Of a stretch of DNA of 64,000 nt, positions 61,921 to 64,000 are shown one piece after another; the stretch's first letter is position 1, and the number at the start of each line of letters is the position of its first letter. Source of the DNA: Holothuria scabra (Eukaryota > Echinodermata > Holothuroidea > Aspidochirotida > Holothuriidae); assembly GCA_037179385.1 (NCBI GenBank), contig CM074188.1:16199318-16263317 (forward strand), in the 5' to 3' direction. Made by a program: the position numbers and the translations under genes. Below the pieces are notes generated by a model. The model saw only the letters and a program-made list of their open reading frames with translations. It did not search any database and had not been told where the DNA came from.

Positions 61921-62508
61921 ACCACTCTTAGGTACTGTACCATTGAAACCAATGACTTCTCAGTAAACTTAACTCGTTAGATAAAGATTTTCATCAGAAC
62001 TAAATAACCTCTAGGTTTAATCTTGCGTCACCTGTGGCATTTTCTCAGTTGCGAGGTGGGTCGAAACAACGGGGAGGGGGTGGAGGACCTAGTCCTCTGA
62101 CACTTCCGTCAGGCTCGCACCAAAAGTTCCAAGGTTGTGTTAAATGTGAGTTTTTCCTTGGTGTTTGCCCCCTAAAAAATGCCCTGTTCCTACCCAGTTA
62201 TGAATATCTAGATATTGGCACGAAATTGTCTTCCTACCCTTTTGTGGGTGCGCAACCTGGCAAGCGCTTCATTTTTAAGTTTTTGGTATGGCTCGACGTA
62301 AAATCTGGACCCGGGTCCTCCGCGTTAGAAGCGGATGCCCAACACTACACCAAACACGTGTATGACATGAATGACGTGAAATCCTCAATTATATATAGCA
62401 AGGTGTGTACCTCTTGTGGCTCCTTAAATTATCGCGGATATCAAATATGCTTTACATGTACAGTGCAAAACACTGCCTTTTCCAGCCGGGACCCTGGGCA
62501 GTTACTCA
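61921..62508. other. Non-coding DNA, probably transposon-derived
   Basis: It contains GGGTCGAAACAACGGGG and several G-runs. A 183-codon + strand open stretch (62034-62585) runs into the G-run of the next element and has no recognisable domain, so I do not call it a gene. Confidence 0.4.
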
Positions 62509-62515
62509 TATGGGC

Positions 62516-63435
62516 ATTGGCGCGGCGGAACGGAAAAAATATTGGGGGGGGGGGGGGGGGGGTGAGCGCCAGCAGGACCTTCTAAGCGGAGCACCACCAT
62601 CGTTGACGCCGAGCGTACAAGAAAAGTTTTTACTTTACAGACCCCCAGGTGGCCAGAAACGGCACTTCTCGCGTGTTCTATGTTGCATGTATCGAGCCTT
62701 ATAATAGGGGTCTCATGTTTGCAATTTCTCAACTAATGAGAAAAAATTCAGCCTATGCAAAATGGCAATACATATCAGATAAATTTAAATGATTCAAGAA
62801 CAATAATTAATTATGTATCCTCTTTCATTTATTCTGTTTGCCGTATTATTCACTTTCTGCACCCCGTGTTACATTTGTCCACCCATACATATCAATTACT
62901 CAATTATATTTCCTAAAATCATACCATTCCGATCCCCCACACCCCCCCCCCCTGTGGTTGCTCCCAAGGCTACCACCAACCTAATCTATATCTATCTCAA
63001 ATCCCAAACATACTATAGACTTTTGTACTAACGGTAGTAGCCTACACTGTTCAACCTCGCGAAAAACGATCAGTAAAACTTAACGAAATTACGCAATAAC
63101 AGGCCACACTGCTTCCACTTTTCGCGGACCTCGGAGATGGGGTTGGGGGATGATAAAGAGGCTTTAGCGTATCAGTATCTTTTTCATCAACAACGTTCCC
63201 CTGAAAATTATTAGTAGGCCAATATTGTGCATTAGACTGATGAAGAACATATTTACCACCCACTTCAATATTCTCCCCTCCTTCGCCGGTCACCACTTCT
63301 TGAAGCCCACGTTACAAATATTGGGGGGGGGGGGGGGAGGGGGGAGAACTAAACATGCCTTTAGCCCCTCCACTTTTTTCATTGGAAGGGGGGTAAGCCC
63401 CAACCCCCCCCCCCCCCCCCGGCCCGCCGCCACTG
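62516..63435. mobile_element. hAT-like non-autonomous element
   Basis: The left end ATTGGCGCGGCGG and the reversed right end CAGTGGCGGCGGGCC are similar, both leading into long G-runs. TATGGGC stands outside both ends (62509-62515 and 63436-63442), seven bases of a likely 8-bp duplication, with the left terminus apparently eroded by two bases. A block at about 62,581 (CTAAGCGGAGCACCACCAT) matches the nested element at 36,535-37,315. No transposase frame is present. Confidence 0.7.
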
Positions 63436-63442
63436 TATGGGC

Positions 63443-64000
63443 CAACGGGCAGTGTGGACAAAGGGGTTACCTGTAACACTCCGAATGATTAACATTTTTA
63501 TCCTACCATTTTCCATAATATGCACACCGTCATTACCAATTTAAAACATTCTACTTTTGGAGCAGACCCGAGTTACACATCGAAAAACTCCGGTAAGTAG
63601 AAAGAGATTTATCCATTTTCACTTATGATATGATTACAGGTGTATAGCCGGTGTTTTTCCCTTTTGCGGTGCCCGGTCATGCAACTTAAGTTTTCTCAGC
63701 TGTATCCAAGTGAAACCTCCTTTTAAAGGCATGTTCTGGAGACAAAATTCGTTAACTTCAAAATAAACAGAAAAATTTTCTCTTTCAAAAGGTGAAAATT
63801 GCATTTCAATAGCTTATAGCATTTGGAAGATACAAATTTTTAAAATACTGCAAATTTTTCTTGGGATTTGATGCATCATGGGAAATCTGTGATGTCATTG
63901 TGGCACATTAATTTGACGCTGCATTCAATTTATTTATAATTATGATGCCGCTGCAGACAATATCAAGGAACATTGTTGGTTGCGCTCTACATATGGTGAA
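63443..64000. other. Non-coding DNA at the right edge, nothing recognised
   Basis: AT-rich sequence to the window end with no coding or repeat signal that I can support. Confidence 0.5.

Noticed and set aside
62034..62585. 183-codon + strand open frame as a gene
   Set aside because: It has no domain, runs into a poly-G tract of a transposon, and shows no splice or start context.

Overview
This is a metazoan nuclear DNA window. An intact three-exon gene of animal type (MTHFS) sits among long introns, LTR, LINE and SINE elements and many TIR elements. Recurrent short motifs (AGGCCT/TAGGCC clusters, TACAGTA, AGGTCAAAGGTCA-bearing tandem repeats) and the element mix suggest a marine deuterostome, perhaps an echinoderm. 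That placement is an impression, not a demonstration.

Layout. (1) Positions 1 to about 31,390 are one continuous satellite array whose + strand is almost only A and C. The core unit is 24 bp; on the minus strand it reads GGG-N7-GGG-N7-GGG-T. A 10-bp sub-unit is inserted often, and a limited set of marked variants recurs in a preferred order, giving a loose higher-order repeat. The array is homogeneous inside and decays over its last 2.3 kb. It shows very long open frames on both strands only because neither strand contains the bases needed for stop codons. (2) 31,391-33,300 is unique DNA with no convincing gene. (3) 33,301-42,065 is a complete but dead Ty3/gypsy-type LTR retrotransposon on the minus strand, with a 4-bp target duplication, both LTRs, primer-binding site, polypurine tract, gag-protease, RT, RNase H, a PHD-finger-like segment and integrase. 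It has been invaded by a hAT-like element (in RNase H), a piggyBac-like MITE (in the PHD segment), a foldback MITE (3' LTR) and a further insert (5' LTR). (4) 43,383-45,736 is a hAT-like non-autonomous element ending 136 bp short (counting after its target duplication) of the start codon of the one clear host gene. (5) 45,881-53,835 is MTHFS (5-formyltetrahydrofolate cyclo-ligase), + strand, three exons, 202 residues. Its 6.5-kb first intron holds a LINE remnant, a CAAGTC-rich repeat, a 3.05-kb TIR element full of a 14-bp subterminal motif, and a CCAAT-bearing foldback. (6) 53,974-56,768 is a TTAA-flanked element with roughly 220-bp inverted arms, carrying a 156-bp tandem repeat with perfect DR1 nuclear-receptor half-site pairs. 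(7) 57-64 kb is non-coding: a TG microsatellite, more DR1-type repeat, a duplicated segment, a tRNA-type SINE and another hAT-like element.

The only host gene I can support is MTHFS, a one-carbon (folate) metabolism enzyme. Everything else is satellite, mobile-element sequence, or DNA in which I see nothing.
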